This document shows, piece by piece, positions 41,414 through 50,531 of a stretch of 64,000 bases of DNA. Source of the DNA: JB111 sp049856295 (GTDB taxonomy: Bacteria; Actinomycetota; Actinomycetes; Actinomycetales; Actinomycetaceae); NCBI RefSeq assembly GCF_049856295.1, contig NZ_JBNDMZ010000001.1:186001-250000 (forward strand), in the 5' to 3' direction. The translations under genes were made by a program, and so were the position numbers. The first letter of the stretch is position 1. Every line of letters starts with the position of its first letter. The notes under the pieces were generated by a model. The model saw only the letters and a list, made by a program, of their open reading frames with translations, was not told the origin of the DNA and searched no databases.

Positions 41414-43690
41414 TCAGCCCGCGGGCGAGACGCCCGCCGGCAGCGCCTCGTGGTGGACGACGACGAGCCGCCGGGTCGGCCGGGTCATCGCCACGTAGAG
41501 GTCACCGGTGCCGTCGCCCGTCAGGGCGGCCGGCTCGACGAGCACGACGACGTCGAACTCCAGCCCCTTGGCCCCCGCCGCGTCGGTGAGGACGAGCCGC
41601 GCCCCGAGGAGGTCCGGCCCCTCGAGCGCCTCGGCTGTCGCCGGCCGGTCGAGCGCGGCTGAGCGGAACTCGCCCAGCAGACCTGACGGCGCGACGACGG
41701 CCACCCGTCCGGCGCCGTCCTCCTCGCCCGCGAGCGCGCCGAGCTCACGCTCCGCGGCGTCGAGTGCCCCGGTGACGAGCCCGCCCGCCGCCACGGGGCG
41801 GACGACCAGTGCGTCCGGGAGGTCCCGCGCCGCGGTCACCGGATGCACGGGCGGGGTGCCGGCGCGCGCGAGCATCTCCGTGGCCGCCTCGAGCACGGTG
41901 GCCGGCGTGCGGTAGGAGACGGTGAGGACGGACTCGCGCAGGGCGTGACCGGCCGCAGGGCCGAGGAGGTCCGCCCAGCTGCTCGGGCGCTCGACGCCGC
42001 GGCGCTGGTCGAGGTCGCCGACCACGGTCATCGACCGCACCGGCACGCGCCGGGCGAGCATCCGCCAGGCCATCGGGCTCAGCTCCTGGGCCTCGTCGAC
42101 CACGACGTGCCCGTAGGTCCACGTCCGGTCCGCGGCCGCCCGCTCGGCGGTCGTCAGCGACGGGCCGCCGGCGGTGAACCGGTCGGCGAGCATCTCGGCG
42201 CTGACGATCCCGTCGCCGAGGTCCTGCGACTCGATCGCCTCCCGCGCGAGCTCGACCGCCTGCGCGCGCTCGGCCGTCGCGCGGGCCCGGGCGGCCCGGT
42301 CCTCCGCCTCCTCGTGGGGGCCGAGCAGCTCGGCGAGCTCGTCGAGCAGCGGCACGTCCGCCTCGGTCGGCGCGGAGCCGCGGGGGCGCAGCAGGGCGGC
42401 GCGCTCGTCGTCGTCGAGGTCGGGAAGGCACGCCCCGAGAAGTGCGGGGGAGGAGAGCAGCTTGTCGAGCAGCTCGGTGGGGGTGCGCGGCATCCACGCG
42501 AGGTTGAGGGCGACCCGGACGTCACGCGCCGAGCGCACGTCCTCCATGAGGGCGGAGCGCTCCTCCGGGTCGTCGATGCCGCGCGCGGCGGCGTAGCGGT
42601 CGGTGAGCACGGGGAGCAGCGAGCGGACGAACGTCTCGCGGCCGGCGTTGTGGGTGCGGTGGGCGCGCCGGGCCCGGCCGATCGCCGAGCGGACGTCGGC
42701 GGGCTCGAGGCGGATCGTCGATCCCTCGACGTCGAGCATCTTCGTGCCTTCCGGCACCCGTTGGAAGAGTCGGACGAGGCGTCCCATCGCCTCCACCATC
42801 ATGGTGCGGCCCTTGATCCGTGCGGCAGTCGGGCTCTCCGTCCCGCGCGCACGGACGCCGGGCAGCAGGTCGGCGATCGTCGTCGCGACCACGTCGGTCT
42901 CGCCGAGCGAGGGCAGGACCTTCTCGACGTAGGAGAGGAAGACGTCGGAGGGGCCGACGAGGAGGACGCCGGACCGGGCGAGCCGCTCCCGGTGGGCGTA
43001 GAGCAGGTAGGCGATCCGGTGGAGCGCGACGGCGGTCTTGCCCGTGCCGGGCCCGCCCTGGACCACGTGCACGCCGTCGAGGTCGGAGCGGATGACGGCG
43101 TCCTGCTCGGCCTGGATCGTGGCGACGATGTCGCTCATCCGCCCCGTGCGGGCCGCGTTCATCGCCGCGAACAGGGCGCCCTCGCCGCGCAGCTCGAGGC
43201 GCAGGTCCTCGGGCAGGTTGTCCGCGTCGAGCAGCTCGTCCTCGACCCCGATGACGCGCCGGCGCCGGGTGAGCAGGTGCCGGCGTCGCACGGCGCCGTC
43301 GGGGCGCACGGCGGTGGCCTGGTAGAAGGGGCGGGCCGACGGGGCGCGCCAGTCGAGGAGCAGCTGGGTGCGCGACGCGTCCTGGATGCCGATCCGGCCC
43401 ACGTAGCGCGGCGGCCCCTCCCGCAGGTCGAGCCGCCCGAACACGAGCCGTTCCTCGACCTGATCGAGCCGGGCGACGGCCTCGGAGTAGTGAGCGGCGA
43501 ACGCGTCGCGCTCCGAGCGCATCTGGTGCGTGCCCACCGACCCGCCGCGGCGCACGTCGGCCAGCCGGGCGCGGTACTGGGCGCGCAGCTCGTCGAGTCG
43601 CGCGTAGACGGTGTCCACCCGGGCCTGCTCGCGGGGGAGCTCGTCGCCGCCGGTCGCGGGCTCGCGCTCGCGCGCGTCGTGCAACGCCAT
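41414..43690 (-). CDS. helD: HelD-family UvrD-like helicase (RNA polymerase recycling factor)
   Basis: 758 residues, the length of class II HelD of actinobacteria. An N-terminal coiled coil (about 15-85) would probe the RNA polymerase secondary channel. ATPase motifs are IQAEQDAVIR, Walker A GGPGTGKT (212-219), VVVDEAQELSPMAW, GDLDQR and the late YVAMTRPTRRLVVVHH. HelD removes RNA polymerase from DNA after stalling; Streptomyces HelR also protects from rifampicin. ATG at 43690 has GGAGGTGG upstream. No rifamycin-associated inverted element was recognised upstream; a 12-bp palindrome GGTGCGCGCACC lies at 43758-43769. Confidence 0.92.
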   Translation of the reverse strand: MALHDAREREPATGGDELPREQARVDTVYARLDELRAQYRARLADVRRGGSVGTHQMRSERDAFAAHYSEAVARLDQVEERLVFGRLDLREGPPRYVGRIGIQDASRTQLLLDWRAPSARPFYQATAVRPDGAVRRRHLLTRRRRVIGVEDELLDADNLPEDLRLELRGEGALFAAMNAARTGRMSDIVATIQAEQDAVIRSDLDGVHVVQGGPGTGKTAVALHRIAYLLYAHRERLARSGVLLVGPSDVFLSYVEKVLPSLGETDVVATTIADLLPGVRARGTESPTAARIKGRTMMVEAMGRLVRLFQRVPEGTKMLDVEGSTIRLEPADVRSAIGRARRAHRTHNAGRETFVRSLLPVLTDRYAAARGIDDPEERSALMEDVRSARDVRVALNLAWMPRTPTELLDKLLSSPALLGACLPDLDDDERAALLRPRGSAPTEADVPLLDELAELLGPHEEAEDRAARARATAERAQAVELAREAIESQDLGDGIVSAEMLADRFTAGGPSLTTAERAAADRTWTYGHVVVDEAQELSPMAWRMLARRVPVRSMTVVGDLDQRRGVERPSSWADLLGPAAGHALRESVLTVSYRTPATVLEAATEMLARAGTPPVHPVTAARDLPDALVVRPVAAGGLVTGALDAAERELGALAGEEDGAGRVAVVAPSGLLGEFRSAALDRPATAEALEGPDLLGARLVLTDAAGAKGLEFDVVVLVEPAALTGDGTGDLYVAMTRPTRRLVVVHHEALPAGVSPAG

Positions 43691-43888
43691 CGGACCACCT
43701 CCAGGTCGCGGCCCCGGGGTCGGCGCGCGCGGCCGTCCATTCTGGTGCATCCACGCGGGTGCGCGCACCATCTGTTCGTCCACGGCGGACCGGCGTGCGG
43801 TGTGGCGCGTCCCGCGCCGCACGGCGGGAATGCCGCAGGATGGGACCGCGTTGAGCCGGTCAGAGACCAGCGGAAGGATGGTGGCGCC

Positions 43889-45034
43889 ATGAACGACGAG
43901 ACCCTCTACACCAGCGGCCCGGCCGCCGACCAGATCGGCGACGTGCCCGTGCTCGTGCACGCCCTGCAGGGCGCGATGGACGCGGGCAGCGCGGGCGAGC
44001 TCGCCGTGCGCCAGCTCCTGTCGAGCATGCCCGTCCAGCGGGTGGCGACCTTCGACACGGAGCAGCTCCTCGACCTGCGCTCGCGCCGCCCGGCGATGAC
44101 CTTCGCCGACGGCCGGTGGGTGGACTACGACGAGCCGGTCCTCGCCGTCGACGCCGTGCGCGACCACGAGGGGCGGGCGCTCCTCGTCCTCCACGGCCAC
44201 GAGCCGGACCACGCGTGGGAGGGCTTCGCCCGCGCGGTGTCGACGATCGTCCGCGAGCACGGGGTCGAGCTCGTCGTCGGGCTGCAGGGCGTCCCGGCCG
44301 GCGTCCCGCACACGCGCCCGGCGGCCATCACGACGCACGGCACGGATCGCGACGCCGGGGGGCGTCTCGAGCCGGGACCGAACCTCTTCGTCGGCGAGTT
44401 CCAGGCGCCCGGCAGCGCCGAGGCCCTCCTCGACCTGCGCCTGTCCGAGCAGGGGATGAACGTCCTCGGCCTGGCCGTGCACGTCCCGCACTACCTCTCG
44501 GGCTCGGAGTACCCCGTGGCGTCGGCGTCCCTCATCCGGACGCTGTCCACGGCCAGCGGAGTCTCCCTGCCGGTCGGCGACCTCGAGTCGCTCACCGCCC
44601 AGGTGCTCGCCCAGATCGACTCCCAGGTCGAGGCGAACCCCGAGATCGCGCAGGTCGTGCGCGCGCTCGAGGAGCGGTACGACCGCAGCCCGGTCGCACG
44701 CACGAGCGACGACGCGCCCGCCGCGGAGCTGCCCACGGCCGACGAGATCGGCGCCGAGCTGGAGGCGTTCCTCGCGAGCGCGCCCCCGATCGAGGGCTGG
44801 CGCGACGAGGGCCTCCCGGAGATCGGCGGCGTCGACCGCGGTCCGGACGGCACGTCCGACGACGGCCGGTCCGACGACGCCGGGCACGACGGCGGGGACC
44901 TCGCCGACGACCGACCCGCCGACGAGCGCCCCGGCGACGACGCGCCCGACGGCGGGGACCTCGCCGACGACCGGTCCGACCACCAGCGGTCCGACGACGA
45001 CGCGCCCGACGCCGACCCGTCCGAGGAGGCGTGA
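43889..45034 (+). CDS. PAC2-family protein
   Basis: 381 residues. The first 290 match the actinobacterial PAC2 (proteasome assembly chaperone-like) family: VLVHALQGAMDAGSAGELAVRQLL, FDTEQLLDLRSRRPAM and HVPHYLSGSEYPVASASLI. The molecular role in bacteria is unknown; the family is common near proteasome genes but none is seen here. From about residue 310 the tail is an Asp-rich repeat (DGGDLADDR occurs twice). ATG at 43889 follows GGAAGGATGG. It is divergent from helD and followed 43 bases later by an MFS gene. Confidence 0.88.
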   Translation: MNDETLYTSGPAADQIGDVPVLVHALQGAMDAGSAGELAVRQLLSSMPVQRVATFDTEQLLDLRSRRPAMTFADGRWVDYDEPVLAVDAVRDHEGRALLVLHGHEPDHAWEGFARAVSTIVREHGVELVVGLQGVPAGVPHTRPAAITTHGTDRDAGGRLEPGPNLFVGEFQAPGSAEALLDLRLSEQGMNVLGLAVHVPHYLSGSEYPVASASLIRTLSTASGVSLPVGDLESLTAQVLAQIDSQVEANPEIAQVVRALEERYDRSPVARTSDDAPAAELPTADEIGAELEAFLASAPPIEGWRDEGLPEIGGVDRGPDGTSDDGRSDDAGHDGGDLADDRPADERPGDDAPDGGDLADDRSDHQRSDDDAPDADPSEEA

Positions 45035-45077
45035 GCCGCCCCGGAGGACCCGCAGCGCCGCGGAGGAGAGGCGGGCC

Positions 45078-46454
45078 ATGGCCCGCCTGACCCCTCCCGC
45101 ATCGCCCCGCACCGCCTTCGCGGTGTGGGGCGTCGCCGTGCTGTGCTACGTCCTGGCCATCGCGGGCCGCAGCTCGTTCGGCGTCGCCTCGCTCGCCGCA
45201 CTCGAGCGGTTCGAGGTCGGCCCGGCGATCCTCTCGACCTTCGTCGTCATCCAGCTCGGCACGTACGCCGCCGCGCAGATCCCCGTGGGCCTCGCGATCG
45301 ACCGCTGGGGCTCGCGCCGGGTGCTCGTCGCCGGCGCGCTGCTGCTGGCCGCCGCCCAGACGGTGATGGCGCTGTCGACCTCGCTGCCGCTCACGCTGGC
45401 CGCCCGCGTGGCGGTCGGGCTCGGCGACGCGACCGCCTTCATCTCGGTGCTGCGCCTCGTGCCGGAGTGGTTCCCGCTGCGGCACGTCCCGATCGTCAAC
45501 CAGTCGACCGGCGCGCTCGGGCAGCTCGGCCAGGTCCTCTCGGCCGTCCCCTTCTACGCCGTGCTGTCGGTGCGCGGCTGGACGGCCGCCTACCTCTCGC
45601 TCGCGGCGACGGGCGTGCTCGTGGCGATCGCCGTGCTCGTCGTCGTGCGCGACCGTCCGGCGCCGGACCCTGGATCCGTACCGGACACCGGGTCCGCGCC
45701 GGACGCCGAGCCGGCCCCGGACGCCGAGCCGGCCCCGGGCGCCGCGGCTGCACCCGCGACCGGACCACCCCCTGCCACCGCGCCACGGGGCGCGCAGCGG
45801 GAGAGCACGGGTGCCACCCTCGCGGCGCTCGTGCGCGAGCCCGGCGTGTGGGCGGGTCTGTTCGCGCACTGGTCGACGATGTTCTTCGTCACGACGTTCG
45901 CGCTCATGTGGGGCGTGCCCTACATGCGTGCGGGCAACGGGCACAGCGCCGCCACGGCGTCGACCGTGCTCGTGCTCGGGGTCGTGATGATGGTGTTCGC
46001 CGCCCCGGTCGTCGGCGCCCTGTCCGGTCGCTTCCCGCACCGCCGCTTCCGGATCATCCTCACGGGCTGCGCGCTCGCGGTGACGAGCTGGACCGTCGTG
46101 CTCCTGCTCCCGCCGCCGGTGCCCGCGTGGCTGCTCGTCGTGCTGATGATGATCCTCAGCTGCGGCGGCGCGGTGAGCAACGTGTCCTTCGACGTCGTGC
46201 GGTCGCATGTCCCGCGGTCCCGGCTGGGCACCGCCACCGGCCTGGCGAACACGGGCGGCTTCATCGCCTCGTTGCTCGCGGTGCTCGTCATCGGGCTCGT
46301 GCTCGACGCCGTCGGCGGGTCGTCACCGGGACCCGACGCCTTCCGGATCGCGATGGCGTCGCAGGTCGTGGTCGTCGTCGTCGGGCTCGTGGGGCTTGCT
46401 CTCGCGGTGCGCCGGCTCGGCCCGGGATCCGAGGCGCGTCCTCCCCGGAGCTGA
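45078..46454 (+). CDS. Major facilitator superfamily transporter
   Basis: 458 residues with 12 predicted membrane helices in two halves. The family loop motif appears as GLAIDRWGSRRVLVAGA between helices 2 and 3. A 50-residue Pro/Ala/Asp loop with PDAEPA repeats (about 195-245) links the halves. The end resembles nitrate/sugar-phosphate-type MFS branches only loosely, so no substrate is proposed. ATG at 45078 follows GGAGAGG. It is probably co-transcribed with the PAC2 gene. Confidence 0.88.
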   Translation: MARLTPPASPRTAFAVWGVAVLCYVLAIAGRSSFGVASLAALERFEVGPAILSTFVVIQLGTYAAAQIPVGLAIDRWGSRRVLVAGALLLAAAQTVMALSTSLPLTLAARVAVGLGDATAFISVLRLVPEWFPLRHVPIVNQSTGALGQLGQVLSAVPFYAVLSVRGWTAAYLSLAATGVLVAIAVLVVVRDRPAPDPGSVPDTGSAPDAEPAPDAEPAPGAAAAPATGPPPATAPRGAQRESTGATLAALVREPGVWAGLFAHWSTMFFVTTFALMWGVPYMRAGNGHSAATASTVLVLGVVMMVFAAPVVGALSGRFPHRRFRIILTGCALAVTSWTVVLLLPPPVPAWLLVVLMMILSCGGAVSNVSFDVVRSHVPRSRLGTATGLANTGGFIASLLAVLVIGLVLDAVGGSSPGPDAFRIAMASQVVVVVVGLVGLALAVRRLGPGSEARPPRS

Positions 46455-46532
46455 GATCCGGCACGTCCAGGAGACGGCCCGGGTGGTTCTCCCCACGAGA
46501 AGCGCGCACGGGGCGCCCGGACGTGGCATGCT

Positions 46533-46683
46533 TACCGTGTTGCATCTGCGTTTCCCTGTTGTGTCGCCCGCCGGCCCGTTCGGCGGGAGGCATGGTTCCG
46601 GCAAGGACGTGGGACGAATTCAGTGCGGCAAGTGGGGACCGGCACAGGGTCGGGCCCCGACGTCCCGGAAGGACATCAGTTAC
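46533..46683 (+). promoter_or_regulatory. Promoter and long leader of the cold-shock gene
   Basis: TACCGT (46533-46538) is the best -10 candidate, giving a leader of about 140 bases before the csp ATG. Long structured leaders are usual for cold-shock genes and can act as temperature-sensitive switches. The ribosome site GGAAGGA precedes the start. Structure was not computed. Confidence 0.45.
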
Positions 46684-46890
46684 ATGGCACAGGGAACCGT
46701 CAAGTGGTTCAACTCCGAGAAGGGCTACGGCTTCATCGAGCAGGACGGTGGCAACGCGCCTGACGTCTTCGTTCACTTCTCGGCCATCCAGTCGGACGGC
46801 TACAAGTCGCTCGAGGACGCCCAGCGCGTCGAGTTCGAGATCACCCAGGGCCCGAAGGGCCCGCAGGCGGAGAACGTCGTCCCGCTCTGA
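46684..46890 (+). CDS. cspA: Cold-shock protein (CspA family)
   Basis: 68 residues, a complete cold-shock domain: GTVKWFNSEKGYGFI carries RNP1 (KGYGFI) and VFVHFSAI carries RNP2, followed by the EFEITQGPKGPQAENV ending typical of actinobacterial CspA. It binds single-stranded RNA and DNA as an RNA chaperone. A long leader precedes it and a strong hairpin follows, so it is a monocistronic unit. Confidence 0.97.
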   Translation: MAQGTVKWFNSEKGYGFIEQDGGNAPDVFVHFSAIQSDGYKSLEDAQRVEFEITQGPKGPQAENVVPL

Positions 46891-46916
46891 TCTGAGCGTT
46901 CGACCCTAAGTCTTCG

Positions 46917-46947
46917 CGGGGCCCGCACCTTCATGGTGCGGGCCCCG
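46917..46947 (+). terminator. Hairpin terminator of the cold-shock gene
   Basis: CGGGGCCCGCACC (46917-46929) pairs perfectly over 13 bp with GGTGCGGGCCCCG (46935-46947) around TTCAT. No T-run. Confidence 0.8.
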
Positions 46948-46991
46948 TCGCCATGTCCGGGCACGGGTGCCCGGCCGGCGGCACGACCCAC

Positions 46992-47029
46992 GCCCGACGA
47001 CGACGGACCCGCCCGACGACGACGGACCC
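46992..47029. repeat. 19-bp tandem duplication
   Basis: GCCCGACGACGACGGACCC is repeated exactly at 46992-47010 and 47011-47029, in the gap between csp and the convergent spermidine-synthase-like gene. Confidence 0.8.
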
Positions 47030-47080
47030 GCCCGGCGGCGTACCGCCCTCCCGCAGCCGCAGCCGCAGCCACGTGTCCGT

Positions 47081-47950
47081 TCAGGCGATGGCCGGCGGGT
47101 CGAGCGGCGCCGCGGTGCCCGCCCCCATGTGGGCGAGCTCGGCCCCGCCGACGACGATCGCCGGGAACGGCAGGCGGCGCAGGCCCCGGTCGACCGCCGC
47201 GGCGTCGAGACGGTGGTGCGACGCGACGAGCACGACGTTGCCGTACCGCCGCCCCTTCCACACCGCGGGGTCGACGACGCCGAGCACCTCGCCGAAGACC
47301 GACGTCAGGGCGGCCGCCTCCTCGCGCACGCGGCGCAGGCCGGGGGAGTCGGTGAGGTTGAGGACGTAGATGCCGCCGGGCGCGAGCGCCTCCGCCGCGG
47401 CCCGGACGAACTGCACGGTCCGCACGTGCTCGGGCACCTCGGCGTCGACGAAGACGTCCCGGACGAGGACGTCGACCGAGCCCGGGTGGAGGTGCTCGAC
47501 CGACTCGCGCGCCTCCGCGTTGCGGATCCGCAGGGCGGGGGCGCGCGGCAGGTCGAACCAGGCCCGCACGAGGCGCGCGAGCTCCGTGTCGAGCTCGACG
47601 ACGAGGTGCCGCGAGTGCGGACGGTCGGCGAGCAGCGCCCGCGGCAGCGCGCAGGCCGCCCCGCCGAGGTGGACGAACCGGGCCGTGCGGGGATCGCGGG
47701 TGGCGTCGTCGGGCGGGGTGGTACCCGGGGGGCCGAGGGCGGCGTCGACGACGGCCCGCACGTGCTGCATGTACTCGAACTCGAGATAGGCGGGGTCCTC
47801 GAGGTCGAGGAACGAGGACTCCGAGCCGCCCAGGAGGAGCATGACCCGGTGCGGGGCGCCCGGCTCGGGCACGACCTCGGCCACGGAGAACGAGGTGGGC
47901 ACCGGGTGCTCGGGCCAGCGGTCCAGGTCGGACCGGCGTCGCGGAGTCAC
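47081..47950 (-). CDS. Spermidine-synthase-like protein
   Basis: 289 residues with the spermine/spermidine synthase Rossmann fold: VHLGGAACALPRALLADRP at the cofactor site, HLVVELDTELARLV, IRNAEARESVEHLHPGSVDVLVRDVF and GGIYVLNLTD. Catalytic Asp positions of true aminopropyltransferases are not clearly conserved, and many actinobacterial members are of unknown function, so polyamine synthesis is not claimed. GTG at 47950 is fixed by TAGCGT exactly 6 bases upstream. It is divergent from dinB. Confidence 0.85.
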   Translation of the reverse strand: MTPRRRSDLDRWPEHPVPTSFSVAEVVPEPGAPHRVMLLLGGSESSFLDLEDPAYLEFEYMQHVRAVVDAALGPPGTTPPDDATRDPRTARFVHLGGAACALPRALLADRPHSRHLVVELDTELARLVRAWFDLPRAPALRIRNAEARESVEHLHPGSVDVLVRDVFVDAEVPEHVRTVQFVRAAAEALAPGGIYVLNLTDSPGLRRVREEAAALTSVFGEVLGVVDPAVWKGRRYGNVVLVASHHRLDAAAVDRGLRRLPFPAIVVGGAELAHMGAGTAAPLDPPAIA

Positions 47951-47998
47951 GGGGTCACGCTAGCCCGCGGTGTCGGACGTGCGCGCTAGCGTCGGGCT

Positions 47999-49315
47999 GT
48001 GAGCCGCAAGCCCGTCCGCGCGAGCGGGACCCCGAGGCGCGGACCCACGCCGTTCGGGACCGACGACTCGGGGACGTTCCTCCTGCACGTCGACATGGAC
48101 GCGTTCTTCGCCGCCGTCGAGGTCCTCGACAACCCCGAGCTCGCCGGGCGCCCGGTGATCGTGGGCGGGCCGGAGCGCGGCGTGGTGTCGGCGGCGACCT
48201 ACGAGGCCCGCGCGTACGGCGTGCGCTCGGCCATGCCGGTCGCGCAGGCGCGGGCGCTGTGCCCGCAGGCCGTGGTCGTGCCGGGGAGGCACGGGCGCTA
48301 CCGGGAGATCTCCCGCGTCGTCATGGAGGTGCTCGGCACGGTCACCGACCGGGTCGAGCAGCTGAGCGTGGACGAGGCCTTCCTCGACGTGCGCGGGGCC
48401 GTGCGCCGGCTCGGTCCGCCGCTGACGATCGGCGCGCACGTCCGCGCGCGGGTGCGGGAGGAGACGGGGCTCGCGGCGTCCGTGGGCATCGCGAGCACCA
48501 AGCACGTGGCCAAGATCGCCTCGGGCGCGGCCAAGCCGGACGGGCTGCTGCTCGTCCCCGCCGCCGCCACGCTCGACTTCCTCCATCCGCTTCCCGTGGG
48601 GGCGCTGTGGGGCGTGGGGGAGAAGTCGGCCGAGGTGCTGCGCCGGCACGGCTGGGAGACGGTCGGTGACGTCGCCGCCGCGCGGACCGTCGACCTCGAG
48701 CGGGCGCTCGGGCGCGCGGCCGGGACGCGCCTGCACGCCCTCGCGATGGGCGTGGACGCACGGGAGGTCCGCTCGGAGCGGGCGGCGGAGAAGTCGATCG
48801 GGTCCGAGCACACGTTCTTCGACCCGGTGGCGGACCGGGGGGCGCTCGACCGGGTGCTGCTCGAGCAGTCCCACGCGGCCGCGGCGAGGCTGAGGGCTGC
48901 CGGGCTGCTCGCGCGCACGGTGAGCATCAAGGTCCGGTTCCCCGACTTCACGACCATCACCCGGTCGCGCAGCCTGCCCGCCGCGACCTCGCTCGCCCGG
49001 GACGTCGTGGCGGCCGCGCGCGCCCTGCTCGGCGCGGTCGACCTCCCCCGGGACGGGTTGCGGCTGCTCGGCGTGCGCCTGGAGGCCCTCGAACCCGCAG
49101 GTCACGGCCTTCAGCTCGCCCTCGACGACGATCCCGGCGCGGCGCTCGCCGAGGAGGCGCTCGACGCCGTGCGGGAGCGGTTCGGCCGGTCCGCGCTCGC
49201 CCCGGCGGCGCTGCTCGGTCGCCGGTCGGGGCGTGCCCGGGAGGGTGGGGGAGATGACCCCGGTCATGACGGCGTCCCCCGGCGTGACGAGGGAGCCCGC
49301 CAGGACCTATCCTGA
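47999..49315 (+). CDS. dinB: DNA polymerase IV
   Basis: 438 residues, a Y-family translesion polymerase. Catalytic motifs are HVDMDAFFAAVE (about 30-41), with the first Asp pair, and LSVDEAFLDV (about 120), with the second. SVGIASTKHVAKIASGAAKPDG and the HhH segment GVGEKSAEVLRRHG follow, then the little-finger domain. It copies past lesions. GTG at 47999 has TAGCGT exactly 6 bases upstream (leaderless). No LexA box is visible, so damage induction is not supported here. The 23-residue N-terminal and 40-residue C-terminal tails are variable. Confidence 0.95.
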   Translation: MSRKPVRASGTPRRGPTPFGTDDSGTFLLHVDMDAFFAAVEVLDNPELAGRPVIVGGPERGVVSAATYEARAYGVRSAMPVAQARALCPQAVVVPGRHGRYREISRVVMEVLGTVTDRVEQLSVDEAFLDVRGAVRRLGPPLTIGAHVRARVREETGLAASVGIASTKHVAKIASGAAKPDGLLLVPAAATLDFLHPLPVGALWGVGEKSAEVLRRHGWETVGDVAAARTVDLERALGRAAGTRLHALAMGVDAREVRSERAAEKSIGSEHTFFDPVADRGALDRVLLEQSHAAAARLRAAGLLARTVSIKVRFPDFTTITRSRSLPAATSLARDVVAAARALLGAVDLPRDGLRLLGVRLEALEPAGHGLQLALDDDPGAALAEEALDAVRERFGRSALAPAALLGRRSGRAREGGGDDPGHDGVPRRDEGARQDLS

Positions 49316-49378
49316 GGGGGAGTCGCGCTCCGTCCGGACGCGAGCCGAGGTCCGACCGGTGCTGAGGAAGGGGGCAGG

Positions 49379-49819
49379 ATGCCACTCTCCGACTACGAGC
49401 AGCGCATGCTCGCCCAGATGGAAGCGCAGCTGCACGCCGACGATCCGCGCCTGGCGGAGACGCTCGGCGACACCTCCGGTCCCGACCTGCGCAAGGTCGC
49501 CCTCGGCGCGCTCGTCGCGGTCGTGGGCATCGGCGGCCTCGTCGGCGGCGTCGCGACCGGCTGGATCTGGCTCGGCGTCCTCGGTTTCCTCGCGATGGTC
49601 GGCGGCGTGCTCCTCGCGATGACCCCGTCGACGCGCCCCGCCCGCACCGGCCAGGGTTCGCCCGGCGCCGGCCCCGGCGGGCGAGGCGGCAGGGGCGGAC
49701 GCGGAGGCCCGTCCTCCGGCGGTTCCGGCCCGTCCGGCGGCCGGACCGCGACCAGCAAGAGCTTCATGGAGCGTCAGCAGGAGAAGTGGGAGCAGCGCGG
49801 CGAGGGACGCGGCGTCTGA
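49379..49819 (+). CDS. DUF3040 membrane protein
   Basis: 146 residues. The start MPLSDYEQRMLAQMEAQLHADDPRLA is the DUF3040 hallmark. Two adjacent membrane helices (about 41-80) follow, then a Gly/Arg-rich cytoplasmic tail (RGGRGGRGG) ending in ERQQEKWEQR. The function is unknown, but this gene sits upstream of mraZ and the dcw cluster in many actinobacteria. ATG at 49379 follows GAGGAAGGGGG. Confidence 0.9.
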   Translation: MPLSDYEQRMLAQMEAQLHADDPRLAETLGDTSGPDLRKVALGALVAVVGIGGLVGGVATGWIWLGVLGFLAMVGGVLLAMTPSTRPARTGQGSPGAGPGGRGGRGGRGGPSSGGSGPSGGRTATSKSFMERQQEKWEQRGEGRGV

Positions 49820-49829
49820 CCCACCCCGG

Positions 49830-49852
49830 CGCCCGGTCCTGACGACCGGGCG
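49830..49852 (+). terminator. Hairpin 1 after the DUF3040 gene
   Basis: CGCCCGGTC and GACCGGGCG form a perfect 9-bp stem with a 5-base loop, 10 bases after the stop codon. Confidence 0.65.
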
Positions 49853-49877
49853 TCTCCCAATCTGAGCGCTTGAGAGA

Positions 49878-49915
49878 ACGGCCCCCGGCCCGCAGCGATG
49901 CGGACCGGGGGCCGT
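49878..49915. terminator. Hairpin 2 after the DUF3040 gene
   Basis: ACGGCCCCCGG (49878-49888) pairs over 11 bp with CCGGGGGCCGT (49905-49915), with an inner CCGCA/TGCGG stem. Preceded by GAGAGA and followed by CGTCTTG, it is a strong terminator isolating the dcw region. Confidence 0.75.
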
Positions 49916-49955
49916 CGTCTTGCCCGGCCGGGTGTCTGGCGGGTTTTCCAGGTTG

Positions 49956-50204
49956 CTCCACGAGGGGCTCTCCACGTCGCTCCACGAGGCGTGCTCCGCC
50001 TCCGTCCGCCGGTCCCTCCACGTCGCTCCACCAAGGTGCTCCACCTCGATCTCCGGGATCTCTCCGCCTCGTCCGACGAGGCCCCCTCTTCCCTCCCCGA
50101 GGTTCCCCCACTTCCCTCCCCGAGGTTCCCCCACTTCCCTCCCCGGAGCTCCTCCACGTCCCGCCCCGGAGCTCCTCCACGTCCCGCCCCGGGAGTTCCC
50201 CCAC
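49956..50204 (-). repeat. Degenerate array of GTGG(A/G)G hexamers upstream of mraZ
   Basis: On the minus strand GTGGAG or GTGGGG occurs 11 times. The plus-strand starts of CTCCAC/CCCCAC are 49956, 49970, 49980, 50016, 50026, 50039, 50106, 50129, 50152, 50175 and 50199. Two pairs are spaced exactly 10 bp; the last five are spaced 23-24 bp within longer repeats of GGTTCCCCCACTTCCCTCCC or GGAGCTCCTCCACGTCCCG type. The hexamer equals the core of the three MraZ-type boxes at 50532-50561 but lies inverted. No reading frame persists because the 23-bp period breaks it. The rest of 49916-50531 holds no recognised gene. Confidence 0.7.
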
Positions 50205-50531
50205 ACCGCTCCCCGCCGACGACGCCGCGGAGCCGTGTGCACGACCTGATCGTGCGTGAGCCGGCGGGACCCGCGGAATCATGCCGATCTGCTGTCGTTG
50301 GAGCTGCGCCGGAGCGGCATCGGTTCCACACTCGCGCCGCACCGACGCCGCACCGACGCCGCGCCCGAGACAGCCCCGCGCCCACGAGCTCACCGCACCG
50401 ACCTCGACGAGCCGATCAGCGTCGGCCCGCCGTGCCCGCCGGCCGCCCCGATCCCCTCCACCGCGCACCACCAGTGATTACCTGGGATATCGCGCGACAC
50501 ACGCTCGATGTCGGCCCGATCTGCTATCGCG

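Noticed and set aside
41843..43888. Long plus-strand frame running opposite helD into the PAC2 gene
   Set aside because: Only the part from ATG 43889 has family similarity and a ribosome site. The upstream part mirrors helD codons.
43691..43888. Rifamycin-associated element upstream of helD
   Set aside because: A GGTGCGCGCACC palindrome exists, but the expected GGGGCTTGC-type inverted repeat is absent.
47970..48000. SOS box expected for dinB
   Set aside because: No CGAAC-N4-GTTCG-like palindrome is present between the spermidine-synthase-like gene and dinB.
49307..50242. Minus-strand open frame of 311 codons with Gly/Glu/Arg repeats upstream of mraZ
   Set aside because: Its repetitive protein simply translates the GTGGRG array, the dominant period is 23 bp and shifts frame, and it runs into the DUF3040 gene antisense.
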